Of a stretch of DNA of 64,000 nucleotides, positions 46,652-54,707 are shown piece by piece. Every line of letters starts with the position of its first letter. Positions within the stretch are counted from its first letter, which is position 1. A program made the position numbers and the translations under genes. This DNA comes from Streptomyces novaecaesareae (GTDB taxonomy: Bacteria > Actinomycetota > Actinomycetes > Streptomycetales > Streptomycetaceae). The notes under the pieces were generated by a model. That model saw nothing but the letters and a program-made list of their open reading frames with translations. It was not told where the DNA came from and made no database searches. Location of the stretch: positions 90,791-154,790 of the forward strand of contig NZ_JNWQ01000020.1 in assembly GCF_000716875.1 (NCBI RefSeq), given 5' to 3'.

Positions 46652-47620
46652 TTACGGGCGGCGGCACGCGCTGGAGCCGGCGTCGGGGGTGATGCGGGGA
46701 ATGGCGGCGAGGTGGCCGTGGTCGAGGTCGTCGAGGTCGGCCTGGAGCTGGGCGGCCCGCAGCCGGACCCTGTCCTGGTCGTCGCAGGAGGCGTGGAAGT
46801 GCAGCAGCGAGTAGGCGATGCGAAGGCGGAACAGGACCAGCGGCAGCAGGCTCTCGGCGGGGATCGGGCCGTCGAAGTAGCCGGCGAGCAGGGCCTCGGT
46901 CATCGGGGCCGGTTCGCGCAGCGACCAGCCGGCGAGTTCGGCCAGCGGGTCTCCGCCGCGGACACTCTCCAGGTCGACGACACCGGTGATCTGCTGGCCG
47001 TCGGTGAACAGGTGCCGGCCGACCCAGTCGCCGTGCAGGAGCCGGGGCGGGCCTTGGGGCAGGCGGCCCGATCCGACGTCCAGGATGAAACGGGTCCGGT
47101 GCAGCAGCCCAGGAAGGTCGAGGCCGTCGATGCTCGGGATGCTGCGGGGCGGCAAACTGAGGAACCAGCCCTGGATGGTGGCGTGCTGGCCGATGCCGTG
47201 GCCGTCGAGCTGGCCGAAGCTGCCGACCTCGATGCTGTGCAGGCGCCGGAGCACCTCGCCCGCGCGGGTCGCCGCGTCCCGGTCCTGCGGCGTGGGCGGT
47301 TCGGCCTCGACGGGGCGGCCGGGGCACCGGGTCTCAACGCACGCTTCCCGGCTGTGCCACAGGATCTCGGCGGCCGGGACACCGGCCTCGCGCATGCGGG
47401 CCGAGGCCCACGCGGCGGTCGGGTAGCGCGAGCGGCTGCCCGCGCGGCGGACCTTGACGACCAGTTCGTGGCCGTCGCGGGTGGTGGCCGCGAAGGGGAG
47501 GCTGTCCGTTCCGGACTTGAGCGGGGTGAAGCGCGCTTCGTCGGCGTCGAAGCCCGCCGCGGCGAGCGCATCGACCAGCAGCGGGTGCGGGCGGCTGATC
47601 GCGGCGTCAAGGGCGGACAT
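46652..47620 (-). CDS. APH-fold phosphotransferase (second kinase)
   Basis: 322 aa. Motif H-G-D-W-V-G-R-H-L-F and metal-binding V-V-D-L-E-S, with L-V-V-K-V-R as the ATP-lysine strand. The Brenner motif has R-H where H-x-N is usual, so the catalytic residues need checking. Its start overlaps the dehydrogenase end by 14 bp. Substrate unknown; scyllo-inosamine kinases such as StrN are of this fold. Confidence 0.8.
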   Translation of the reverse strand: MSALDAAISRPHPLLVDALAAAGFDADEARFTPLKSGTDSLPFAATTRDGHELVVKVRRAGSRSRYPTAAWASARMREAGVPAAEILWHSREACVETRCPGRPVEAEPPTPQDRDAATRAGEVLRRLHSIEVGSFGQLDGHGIGQHATIQGWFLSLPPRSIPSIDGLDLPGLLHRTRFILDVGSGRLPQGPPRLLHGDWVGRHLFTDGQQITGVVDLESVRGGDPLAELAGWSLREPAPMTEALLAGYFDGPIPAESLLPLVLFRLRIAYSLLHFHASCDDQDRVRLRAAQLQADLDDLDHGHLAAIPRITPDAGSSACRRP

Positions 47621-48575
47621 CGGGCACCTCCGGCACGGGGGCGGGACGGCGGCGGGTGGCGGAGGCCAGGGCGGCGTCCAGTAGGGCGATGGAGGCGAGG
47701 TTGTCGGCAGCGGGCACCGGCAGGGGGCCGTCCCGGTGGAGCGTGTCGACCATCGCGGTGATGCACCGCTGGTAGGCCGGCGGCCCGGCCGGGGCCGCGT
47801 TCCGTGCCCGGTGGGGGTCCGGGGCCCACCGGGCGGCGAAGCCCCGGCCCTCCACGCGCCAGTTGCCGTTGGCGTCGGTCCGAAGGGCCGGGTCGACGAT
47901 GTACCCGCCTCTGTAGGTGAACAGGGAGCCGTCGGCGAAGTGGACCGTGATCGCGGCGATCGAGCTGTGGGCCGCGAGGAAGCCGGTCGCCGTCTCGGTG
48001 CAGGTGACCTCGGTGGGCGGTGCGGTGATCAGCGCGCGGACCTGGTCGAAGGCGTGGACGGCGAGGTCCGTGGTGACGGGCAGGTGCTGGCCGGCGCGGA
48101 AGCCCGGACCGGGCAGGGTGACCAGGGTGTCGGCGGTGATGGCGAAGGGCGAATGTCCGCCGGAGCGGACCGTGTCGGCGAAGGCGAGGAAGTCCGGGTC
48201 GGCGCCCCGGTTGTGCATGACGGCCAGCAGCTGGCCGCGTTCGCGGGCGAGGTGGACGAGGTCGAGGGCGTCGGGCAGGTTCAGGGCCAGCGGCTTCTCG
48301 GTCAGGACGTGCAGGCCCTGGGCGAGCGCCGAGCGGCTGACGGGATAGTGGAGTTCGGGCGGGGTGAGGTTGACGACGACATCGGCCTCGGCCCGGGCAA
48401 GCGCCTCAGTAAGCGTCGTGGCGAGAGCCGGGTTCAGCCCGTAGCGGGCGGCGAGCACCTGTGCCGCCTGCTGGTCGGGGTCGACGAGGGCGGTGATCTT
48501 GATGCGCCTGTCGGCGAGCAGGGAGCGGACCCAGCGGCTGGCGATGGCGCCGCAGCCGATGATCGCGGCCTTCAC
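47607..48575 (-). CDS. Gfo/Idh/MocA family oxidoreductase
   Basis: 322 aa. NAD(P)-binding I-I-G-C-G-A-I-A-S-R near 5-15, and the E-K-P-L-A motif around 93-98. The C-terminal domain (V-T-T-D-L-A-V-H-A-F-D-Q) holds a typical catalytic histidine. Family members oxidise or reduce sugars and inositols. Starts overlapping the P-loop kinase stop by 4 bp (ATGA). It probably supplies the ketone for the DegT enzyme. Confidence 0.87.
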   Translation of the reverse strand: MKAAIIGCGAIASRWVRSLLADRRIKITALVDPDQQAAQVLAARYGLNPALATTLTEALARAEADVVVNLTPPELHYPVSRSALAQGLHVLTEKPLALNLPDALDLVHLARERGQLLAVMHNRGADPDFLAFADTVRSGGHSPFAITADTLVTLPGPGFRAGQHLPVTTDLAVHAFDQVRALITAPPTEVTCTETATGFLAAHSSIAAITVHFADGSLFTYRGGYIVDPALRTDANGNWRVEGRGFAARWAPDPHRARNAAPAGPPAYQRCITAMVDTLHRDGPLPVPAADNLASIALLDAALASATRRRPAPVPEVPDVRP

Positions 48576-49216
48576 GATGCCTCCTTGAGCGGGTGCGGCC
48601 CCGGGGCCGGGCTGGGGCGGCGCTGGGCGGCCTGGTGGCGGTGGACGTGGTCGAGGGCATGGGCGGTGAGGTCGTCGAGCGAGCCGCAGTTGGCGTCGAG
48701 CAGGGCGACGGCCGGGGCGAGCGGGTGGGCGAGGTAGGCGTTGAAGTGCTCGCTGAAGTGCCGGTCGTAGAAGATCGTCGGCATGCCCTTGCGCAGGCGG
48801 GCCCGGTGGGCGAGCACGTCCGGGTCGGCGGTGAGCACGATCGTCAGGTCAGGCATCGCCACCGGCCTGCTGGTGACCAGGCGCCGGGCCTGGTCGTCGC
48901 AGTCGAAGCCGTGCATCCGGCCGACGGCGTGGGCGTGGGCGAGGAGGGTGTCGACGGTGCGGTCGAGGATCACATCCCGGCCCTCCATGAGGGCCTGCCT
49001 GGCCCGGGCGAGCCGGAGTTCCTCGACGTCCAGGAGCTGGGCGATGTTGGCCAGCTGGTGCTCGGTCGTGAATGGCTCGGGGTCCGGCAGCCGGGTCGGG
49101 TCGGGGCTGGCGTGGTAGTAGCAGGGGATGACGGCGGGCCCGTTGAGATGGGTGGTGAGCTGGGCGGCCAGCGTGGTCTTGCCGACGCAGCTGACGCCCT
49201 CGATGCCGAGGATCAC
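48572..49216 (-). CDS. P-loop (thymidylate kinase-like) phosphotransferase
   Basis: 214 aa. Walker A G-V-S-C-V-G-K-T-T at 7-15 and R-D-V-I-L-D-R-T-V-D-T-L in the LID/phosphate region, with R-A-R-L-R-K-G. This is the fold of thymidylate/deoxynucleoside kinases and of sugar kinases of that class, but it lacks clear nucleotide-specific residues. GTG 49216 with CAGGGAG. Coupled to its neighbours at both ends by 4-bp overlaps. Confidence 0.75.
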   Translation of the reverse strand: MILGIEGVSCVGKTTLAAQLTTHLNGPAVIPCYYHASPDPTRLPDPEPFTTEHQLANIAQLLDVEELRLARARQALMEGRDVILDRTVDTLLAHAHAVGRMHGFDCDDQARRLVTSRPVAMPDLTIVLTADPDVLAHRARLRKGMPTIFYDRHFSEHFNAYLAHPLAPAVALLDANCGSLDDLTAHALDHVHRHQAAQRRPSPAPGPHPLKEAS

Positions 49217-50760
49217 GCGAACTCCCTGTCCGTGGTGGTGGATGGGGCGGTGCGGCGGTTGCTCTTGGGGGCGAGCGCGGTCTGCCGGGTGCCGGTGACC
49301 GCCCAGCGGCCAAGGGCAGTCAGAGGGCCGACGCTCTTGAGTAGGAGCCCGGCCAGCGTCTCCGCGCTCCGCACAACGGTCTCCCGCCCCGTCAGGCGGC
49401 GTCCTTCGGCAGCGGCGAGTGCGCGGACCGGTGCGACGGTGGCCGCCCACAGCGCCGTCGCGGCCGCCGCTCGGACGGGCAGGCGCGTGCGCGGTCCGAG
49501 CGCGAGGGCCAGGCAGGTGGCCGTTGCGGGCGAGACCAGCAGCCAGGCCATGCCCCGGTAGGCACCGATGGTCAGGGCCGCCGCGTGATCGCGGCGGCTG
49601 CCGTGGCCTTCGGCGTGCCAGCGGACGGCGCACTTCGGGTAGTCGAGGTAGCTCTGGAACCAGCGCTCGCTCTGGGCCAGAAGCTCGCTGAGGTACTCGG
49701 CAGCTGGGACGGTGGTGGTGAAGGGCAGGCTGTCCACCGGGATGCCGCCCAGGGTGAGCCGGTAGCCGAAGGCGACGTCGTCGAGCACGGTGAAGGTGGG
49801 CAGGCCGCCAACCTTCCGGAAGACGTCCATGCGGACGAGCAGGCCATGCCCAACGGTCTGGGCCAGCCCCGGCAGGCCGGGGCCGGTGTGCGGGCGGCGG
49901 GCGACGTCGGCGTACCGGCGGAGGTTGGGGATCTCTCGTCGCAGGGTCCACAGGGTCTGGGCCCGGGCGGCGCCTCGGCACAGGCTCCGCTCCCACCAGC
50001 TGCCGGCCGCGTCCTGGGTGGCGAAGCGGGCGGACTGCTGGACAACGCGGGGAAGCTCGCCGTCCTGGGCCCGGCGCCGGTCCAGGAACTCAGTGGTCCG
50101 CTCCAGCAGCTCACGGCTCGGGCGGGAGTCCACGTCGTAGACGGCGATGTACTCCTGGCCCGCGTCAGCGGTGGCGAGTTGTTCGACAGCAGCATTGACC
50201 TGCGCGGCCTTGCGCCCGTCGCCCTGGTAATGGACGTGCCGGACCACCGGGGCGGACTCCGGCAGGCACGCGAGTTCCGCCGTGATGACGTCCGCCGTGG
50301 TGGGGAAGCCGGACAGCACCTCGGCGGCCACGGCACCGGCCAGCGAGCCCTCGCCGGAGCCGGCCAGGGCCTCGCCGAGGGCGGTCAGCTCCTCGCCAGT
50401 CAGCTGCGGGAAGCGCTCCACCGTGAGGTCGGCCGTCGTCGCCTCCGCCAGCCGGGCGGCCAGGTGCTGGCGCTCACGCTCCTCGCGTGCCGTGGACACC
50501 AGAGTCAGCGTCGAGCCGGGGAGGCCGCGCAGGAGCGGGACGAACCAGGCCAGTACCGCGGTGATCTGCTGTTGCTCTCGCAGCACCGGGATGACGACGT
50601 GCAGCACCATCGGCTCCGCCGCCCGCCGGTCCCCGGGCTGGTCGGCCCAGGCCAGCGTCCGGCGGACCTGCCGCAGTCCGTTCGCGTTGCGCGCGGCCAT
50701 GGCGGCGGCGATCCACCAGGCTGTGCTTCGCCACAGCGGCTTCCGCCCTTGCGTGTTCAC
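49213..50760 (-). CDS. GT2-like glycosyltransferase with C-terminal membrane region
   Basis: 515 aa. Starts [16 protein letters not shown]. The GT-A core has Y-D-V-D-S-R-P-S, G-H-G-L-L-V-R and L-D-D-V-A-F-G-Y-R-L; the Q-x-x-R-W signature is Q-S-E-R-W. C-terminal hydrophobic segments (A-L-T-I-G-A-Y-R-G-M-A-W-L-L-V and more) suggest membrane attachment. GTGA overlaps join it to the GT8 gene upstream and the kinase downstream. Donor sugar unknown. Confidence 0.82.
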   Translation of the reverse strand: MNTQGRKPLWRSTAWWIAAAMAARNANGLRQVRRTLAWADQPGDRRAAEPMVLHVVIPVLREQQQITAVLAWFVPLLRGLPGSTLTLVSTAREERERQHLAARLAEATTADLTVERFPQLTGEELTALGEALAGSGEGSLAGAVAAEVLSGFPTTADVITAELACLPESAPVVRHVHYQGDGRKAAQVNAAVEQLATADAGQEYIAVYDVDSRPSRELLERTTEFLDRRRAQDGELPRVVQQSARFATQDAAGSWWERSLCRGAARAQTLWTLRREIPNLRRYADVARRPHTGPGLPGLAQTVGHGLLVRMDVFRKVGGLPTFTVLDDVAFGYRLTLGGIPVDSLPFTTTVPAAEYLSELLAQSERWFQSYLDYPKCAVRWHAEGHGSRRDHAAALTIGAYRGMAWLLVSPATATCLALALGPRTRLPVRAAAATALWAATVAPVRALAAAEGRRLTGRETVVRSAETLAGLLLKSVGPLTALGRWAVTGTRQTALAPKSNRRTAPSTTTDREFA

Positions 50761-51635
50761 TCGGTGCCGCCATCTGGGACGTAGTCGTGGAACAGTCGGT
50801 AGGTGTCCCGGAGTTGGCCAGCCTGGTAGGTGTCCTGCCAGGGCTTGTCGGGGCCGGCGAAGTGCACGATGGCCGCAGTCTTCTCGTCCTGGAGGAGCTG
50901 GGCGAGCGGGCTGTCGGCTTCGGCGTAGTGGATGAATCCGGGCTGGGCGGCCTGTGGAGACATGGCGAAGGTGTTCCAACGACGGTCCAGCCTCTGCCAG
51001 TTGTCATCGACGGCCCAGTTCAGGGCGTCCTGGTCCCAGAAGCGGACCTTGTCGGGGTGCTCGGACAAGAACTGCCGGGAGCGTTCGAAGATGCGGAGCT
51101 GCCGGCAGCAGTCGAGGTCGATGAGCATGACGCCGCTGTTGAAGTAGTCCCGGCCGTACGGGACACCGAGCTGGTCCCATCCGGGCAGCTGGATGCCGCG
51201 GCCGATGACGGGGTTCTGGGGGTCGCGCACGGCGCCGACCGGGCGCCCGTCCAGGGACTGCCGCAGCAGCGGGCGAAGGTCGCCGAGCACCAGGGTGTCG
51301 GCGTCCAGGTAGAGCACCCGATGCTCGTCGGGGATGACCTCCGGGATGGCCAGGCGCACGTAGACGGCGCCGCTGACCCAGTCGGAGACGGGGTAGCGCG
51401 GGTCGGTCATCGGTGCCGGCCGCAGCTCGGTACGCAGGCCGGTGCGGTCGGCGTCGCGCAGGATCGCCTTCCGGTTGGCGTCGCTGATCTGCTGGTCGAG
51501 GATGATCAGGCGAAGCTCGTCGACGGCGCCGGGGTGGGCAGCAGCGATCGAGTGCATCAACGTCCGCAGCGGGCGGGCGTATCCGTCGTCGACTCCGCAG
51601 ACGAGCGCGGGCAGCGGGCGCGAGGCGGTGTTCAC
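50757..51635 (-). CDS. Glycosyltransferase family 8 protein
   Basis: 292 aa from GTG 51635. A galacturonosyl/glucosyltransferase-like fold with L-Y-L-D-A-D-T-L (DxD) near 103, [11 protein letters not shown] near 168, and W-D-Q-D-A-L-N and H-F-A-G-P-D-K-P-W. The donor is presumably a UDP-sugar, matching the UXS-like gene beside it. Overlaps it by 4 bp (GTGA). Confidence 0.87.
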   Translation of the reverse strand: MNTASRPLPALVCGVDDGYARPLRTLMHSIAAAHPGAVDELRLIILDQQISDANRKAILRDADRTGLRTELRPAPMTDPRYPVSDWVSGAVYVRLAIPEVIPDEHRVLYLDADTLVLGDLRPLLRQSLDGRPVGAVRDPQNPVIGRGIQLPGWDQLGVPYGRDYFNSGVMLIDLDCCRQLRIFERSRQFLSEHPDKVRFWDQDALNWAVDDNWQRLDRRWNTFAMSPQAAQPGFIHYAEADSPLAQLLQDEKTAAIVHFAGPDKPWQDTYQAGQLRDTYRLFHDYVPDGGTE

Positions 51636-52624
51636 GAGGCGTTCCTTCCGGTGGCGGTGGCCTGGCGGGGGAAGTGCTGCTCGGCCCAGTCGAGGGTCTG
51701 GCGCAGGCCGTCGCGCAGGTGGGTGGTGGGCTCCCAGCCGAGGTGAGCGCGGGCGGCGGTGATGTCTGGGCAGCGGCGCTTGGGGTCGTCGGCGGGGAGC
51801 GGAACGAAGGTGATGGCGGAGGCGGAACCGGTCATCGCCCGGATCTCCTCGGCGAGCTGCAGCATGGTGATCTCGTGCGGGTTGCCCAGGTTCACCGGGT
51901 CGGTGCGCCCCGCCGTGGCGGCGGCGAGCAGACCGGCGACGGTGTCGGCCACGAAGCACAGCGAGCGGGTCTGACTGCCGTCGCCGGCCACGGTGATCGG
52001 CTCTCCTGTCAGCGCTTGCTGGATGAAGGCGGGCACCGCGCGGCCGTCGTCGGCGCGCATCCTGGGGCCGTAGGTGTTGAAGATCCGCACGATGCGGGTG
52101 GGGGTGCCGCCGGAGCGCTGGAAGCAGGAGGTCAGGGCCTCGGCGTACCGCTTGGCCTCGTCGTAGACGCTGCGGGGGCCGACCGGGTTGACGTTGCCCC
52201 AGTACCGCTCGGGCTGCGGGTGGACGAGTGGGTCGCCGTACACCTCGGAGGTCGAGGCGAGCAGGAACCGGGCGTACTTGGCCTCTGCCAGCTCCAGGGC
52301 GTTGAGGGTGCCCATCGCGCCGACCTTCAGGGTGGCCAGCGGGTGGCGGGCGTAGTCCAGCGGCGAGGCGGGCGAGGCCAGGTGGAAGACGAAGTCCACC
52401 GGACCGGCCACCGTGAACGGCCGGGTCACGTCGTCGGTCTGGAAGCGGAAACCGTCGGCCGAGCGCAGGTGCGACAGGTTGTCCAGGCGGCCGGTCAGCA
52501 GGTTGTCGACGCCTATCACCTCCGCACCCAGGGCCAGCAGACGCTCGCACAGGTGCGAGCCGATGAACCCGGCGGCGCCCGTGACGACGGCGGTGCGGCG
52601 GGCGAAGGCACCGGGGTTCGCCAT
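51632..52624 (-). CDS. NDP-sugar epimerase/dehydratase, UDP-xylose synthase-like
   Basis: 330 aa SDR enzyme. N-terminal [10 protein letters not shown]; the catalytic S-T-S-E-V-Y-G-D-P and Y-D-E-A-K-R motif; Q-P-E-x-Y-W-G-N-V-N-P is characteristic of UDP-glucuronate decarboxylase (UXS). Product would be UDP-xylose or a UDP-4-keto-pentose. Ribosome site is weak before ATG 52624. The membrane microprotein gene lies 121 bp upstream. Confidence 0.84.
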   Translation of the reverse strand: MANPGAFARRTAVVTGAAGFIGSHLCERLLALGAEVIGVDNLLTGRLDNLSHLRSADGFRFQTDDVTRPFTVAGPVDFVFHLASPASPLDYARHPLATLKVGAMGTLNALELAEAKYARFLLASTSEVYGDPLVHPQPERYWGNVNPVGPRSVYDEAKRYAEALTSCFQRSGGTPTRIVRIFNTYGPRMRADDGRAVPAFIQQALTGEPITVAGDGSQTRSLCFVADTVAGLLAAATAGRTDPVNLGNPHEITMLQLAEEIRAMTGSASAITFVPLPADDPKRRCPDITAARAHLGWEPTTHLRDGLRQTLDWAEQHFPRQATATGRNAS

Positions 52625-52745
52625 GGCTTCGGGGTCTCGCGTAAGAGGCGGTGGTGCTTGCAGGCGTGGCACGGTGCTTGTCCTCCAAATCGTCGGGCTG
52701 GTGTCGACTTCGTTGCGGGCGGTCGCGGCAACGCGGGCCCGGGCT

Positions 52746-52961
52746 TCAGACGGCAGGGTCGTGATCGGGAGAGGTCCGTGCGGGCGGTGCCGCGACCTGG
52801 TGATCGGTGCTGAGCTGGTGGTTGGCGGCGATCCCGAGCAGTGCGAGCGCGGCGACGTGGCCCAGGCTCCACAGCACGGTGAGCGCTGTCCCCACCGGGT
52901 CGCGGTGTTCGCCACGGTGCCTGCCCCGACGGGTCTGGTACGGGCCCCCGACTGCGTCCAT
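52746..52961 (-). CDS. 71-residue single-helix membrane protein
   Basis: 71 aa: a basic N-terminus ([10 protein letters not shown]) and then one hydrophobic helix ([22 protein letters not shown]), ending hydrophilic. AGGGGAGGAGCC directly before ATG is the strongest ribosome site in this block, arguing for translation. It begins the operon, ahead of the epimerase. Function unknown; possibly a membrane anchor for the enzymes. Confidence 0.6.
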   Translation of the reverse strand: MDAVGGPYQTRRGRHRGEHRDPVGTALTVLWSLGHVAALALLGIAANHQLSTDHQVAAPPARTSPDHDPAV

Positions 52962-53084
52962 GGCTCCTCCCCTCTTCGGCTCCGAGGTCGGGCGGGCCGG
53001 TACAGCGTCGCTGTGCCGCAGCGCAACCCGGAACGTTTCTGGGGGGTTTCTCCTCGATGCGGCCCGCGCCACAGTGGGTAGCAC

Positions 53085-53090
53085 TACGCT
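53085..53090 (+). promoter_or_regulatory. Candidate -10 of the regulator gene
   Basis: TACGCT lies 31 bp before the ATG at 53122. No clear -35 is visible. The divergent membrane-protein gene shares this 160-bp region. Confidence 0.35.
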
Positions 53091-53121
53091 CACAACAAGC
53101 CATGAATCGCCGGGGGTTGAG

Positions 53122-54468
53122 ATGAGCTCAGATGTTCTGGCAGTCCACCCGCTCACCCACCTGATGCAGTTACGTGGCTGGGGAAAAATCCAGTTCGCGC
53201 GCATGATGCGCGACCGCGGCGCCGCGCTGAAGATTCACCTGGCGACCAACCGGACGCTGGTGTGGAAGTGGGAACAGGGGCAGGAGCCCGAGCCGGACGC
53301 GCAGTTCGTTCTGGCTGACCTGCTGGGCGTCAATCCCCGTACTCTGGTTGCCAATCCGTGGCCTAGGTGGATCCCAGTCTGGGAGGTGACCGGCATCACG
53401 GCGCCGTGGACGAGGGCCGGTACCGTGGACGTACTGGTGGAACTGGTCAGGAGTGGTCATATGGATCGGCGGGGCTTTCTCACCATCACCGGGGCCGCCA
53501 TGGCCACCGTCGCAGCGAGCTGGGCCTCCGCCTCGCCCGCATTCGCCTCCGCCCTGGGTGGCGACCAGGTGACGGACTCCGTGGTCGACACCCTCGAAGC
53601 CCGCGTCGCCACCCTCCAGACCCTGGACGCCCAGATGGGCGGCGCCCGCCTCATCGAACAGGCCCGTGGCGACCTCGCCATCATCACGACCCTGCTCAAG
53701 CACGGCCGCCACTCCGAAGCCGTCGAGGCCCGCCTGCTCGGGCTGGCCGCCCAGGTCAACTACATCGCCGGCTGGATGGCCTACGACAGCGGGCTTCGCT
53801 CAGCGGGCCAGCAGTACTACCTCGGCGCTTTGCGCGCCGCCAAAACCATCGGCGATGACGCCCTCGGCGGCTTCCTGCTCGCCGAGATGGGCGTCCACCT
53901 CTCCGACAACGGCAACCCCGCCGAGCGCGTCGCCCAGGTCGAAACCGCGCTCGCCAACACCCCCACGACGATGCAGCCCGGCGTCCGCAGCTACCTGGAG
54001 CTCCACCACGCCGAAAGCCTGTCCCGCGACGGCCAGCACCAGAAGGCCGGCTCCGCGCTCAACCGCGCCCACGACCTGTGGGCCAGGAACGGCGGCGACC
54101 AGCTCCCGAGCTGGCTCTCCTGGTACGGCGACGCCCAACTCAGCTCCACAGAGGGCAAGATCATGCTCCGCGCGGGCCAGGTCGACCGGGCCACCAGCGC
54201 GCTGGCCTCCTCCATCGACCACGCCGTCCCCCGCGACCAGGCCGTCCGTGCCGGACGCCTCGCAACCGCCCGCCTCGCCGGCAAGGACCTCGACGGCGCC
54301 CTCGACGCCGCCAACCGCGGTCTCGGGCTCCTCGAAACCCAGGTCCACTCCGTGCGCGCTGTCAACCGCCTCACCAAGTTCGACGGCTACCTCAAGCCTC
54401 ACCACGCCGAGCCCGCCGTCGCCGAATTCCGTGAGCGCCTGCGCGCACTTCCCGCCGTGGCAGCCTGA
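53122..54468 (+). CDS. Helix-turn-helix regulator with C-terminal TPR-like domain and a TTA codon
   Basis: 448 aa. The N-terminal ~80 residues form an XRE-like helix-turn-helix (I-Q-F-A-R-M-M-R-D-R-G, W-K-W-E-Q-G-Q-E-P). After it, M-D-R-R-G-F-L-T-I-T-G-A-A-M (114-127) followed by an Ala-rich stretch looks like a Tat signal but sits inside the protein. The remaining ~290 residues are helical TPR-like repeats. Codon 17 is TTA, so translation probably depends on the bldA tRNA. It is divergent from the operon and presumably controls it; that is inferred from position. Confidence 0.82.
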   Translation: MSSDVLAVHPLTHLMQLRGWGKIQFARMMRDRGAALKIHLATNRTLVWKWEQGQEPEPDAQFVLADLLGVNPRTLVANPWPRWIPVWEVTGITAPWTRAGTVDVLVELVRSGHMDRRGFLTITGAAMATVAASWASASPAFASALGGDQVTDSVVDTLEARVATLQTLDAQMGGARLIEQARGDLAIITTLLKHGRHSEAVEARLLGLAAQVNYIAGWMAYDSGLRSAGQQYYLGALRAAKTIGDDALGGFLLAEMGVHLSDNGNPAERVAQVETALANTPTTMQPGVRSYLELHHAESLSRDGQHQKAGSALNRAHDLWARNGGDQLPSWLSWYGDAQLSSTEGKIMLRAGQVDRATSALASSIDHAVPRDQAVRAGRLATARLAGKDLDGALDAANRGLGLLETQVHSVRAVNRLTKFDGYLKPHHAEPAVAEFRERLRALPAVAA

Positions 54469-54579
54469 CTCGCGCGGACCGCAGGGAGATCATCCAGCCC
54501 TGGGCCTGCGTAACGCGTACTGCGGCTCCATGGCCCTCGCCCCGGCAGTGAGACGCTGGCGATTACTGCGGGGGTTTGT

Positions 54580-54612
54580 CGGCGCGCTCCGGGCTTGACC
54601 CGGAGCGCGCCG
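54580..54612. repeat. Boundary hairpin, right copy
   Basis: 14-bp perfect stem (54580-54593 with 54599-54612), loop CTTGA. The core CGGCGCGCTCCGGGCTTG is shared with the left copy at 44008-44042 in the same orientation. It may also serve as the regulator's terminator. The rest of 54469-54707 shows an imperfect inverted repeat (about 54651-54696) but no gene. Confidence 0.85.
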
Positions 54613-54707
54613 AAACGTTTCTCCCGGGCCCGCTCCCGCTCCTCCCATCCACCTCCCACCACCCCTACCCCTTCCCCACTTGGTGGTCGGGAGGAGGAGA
54701 GCCGGCA

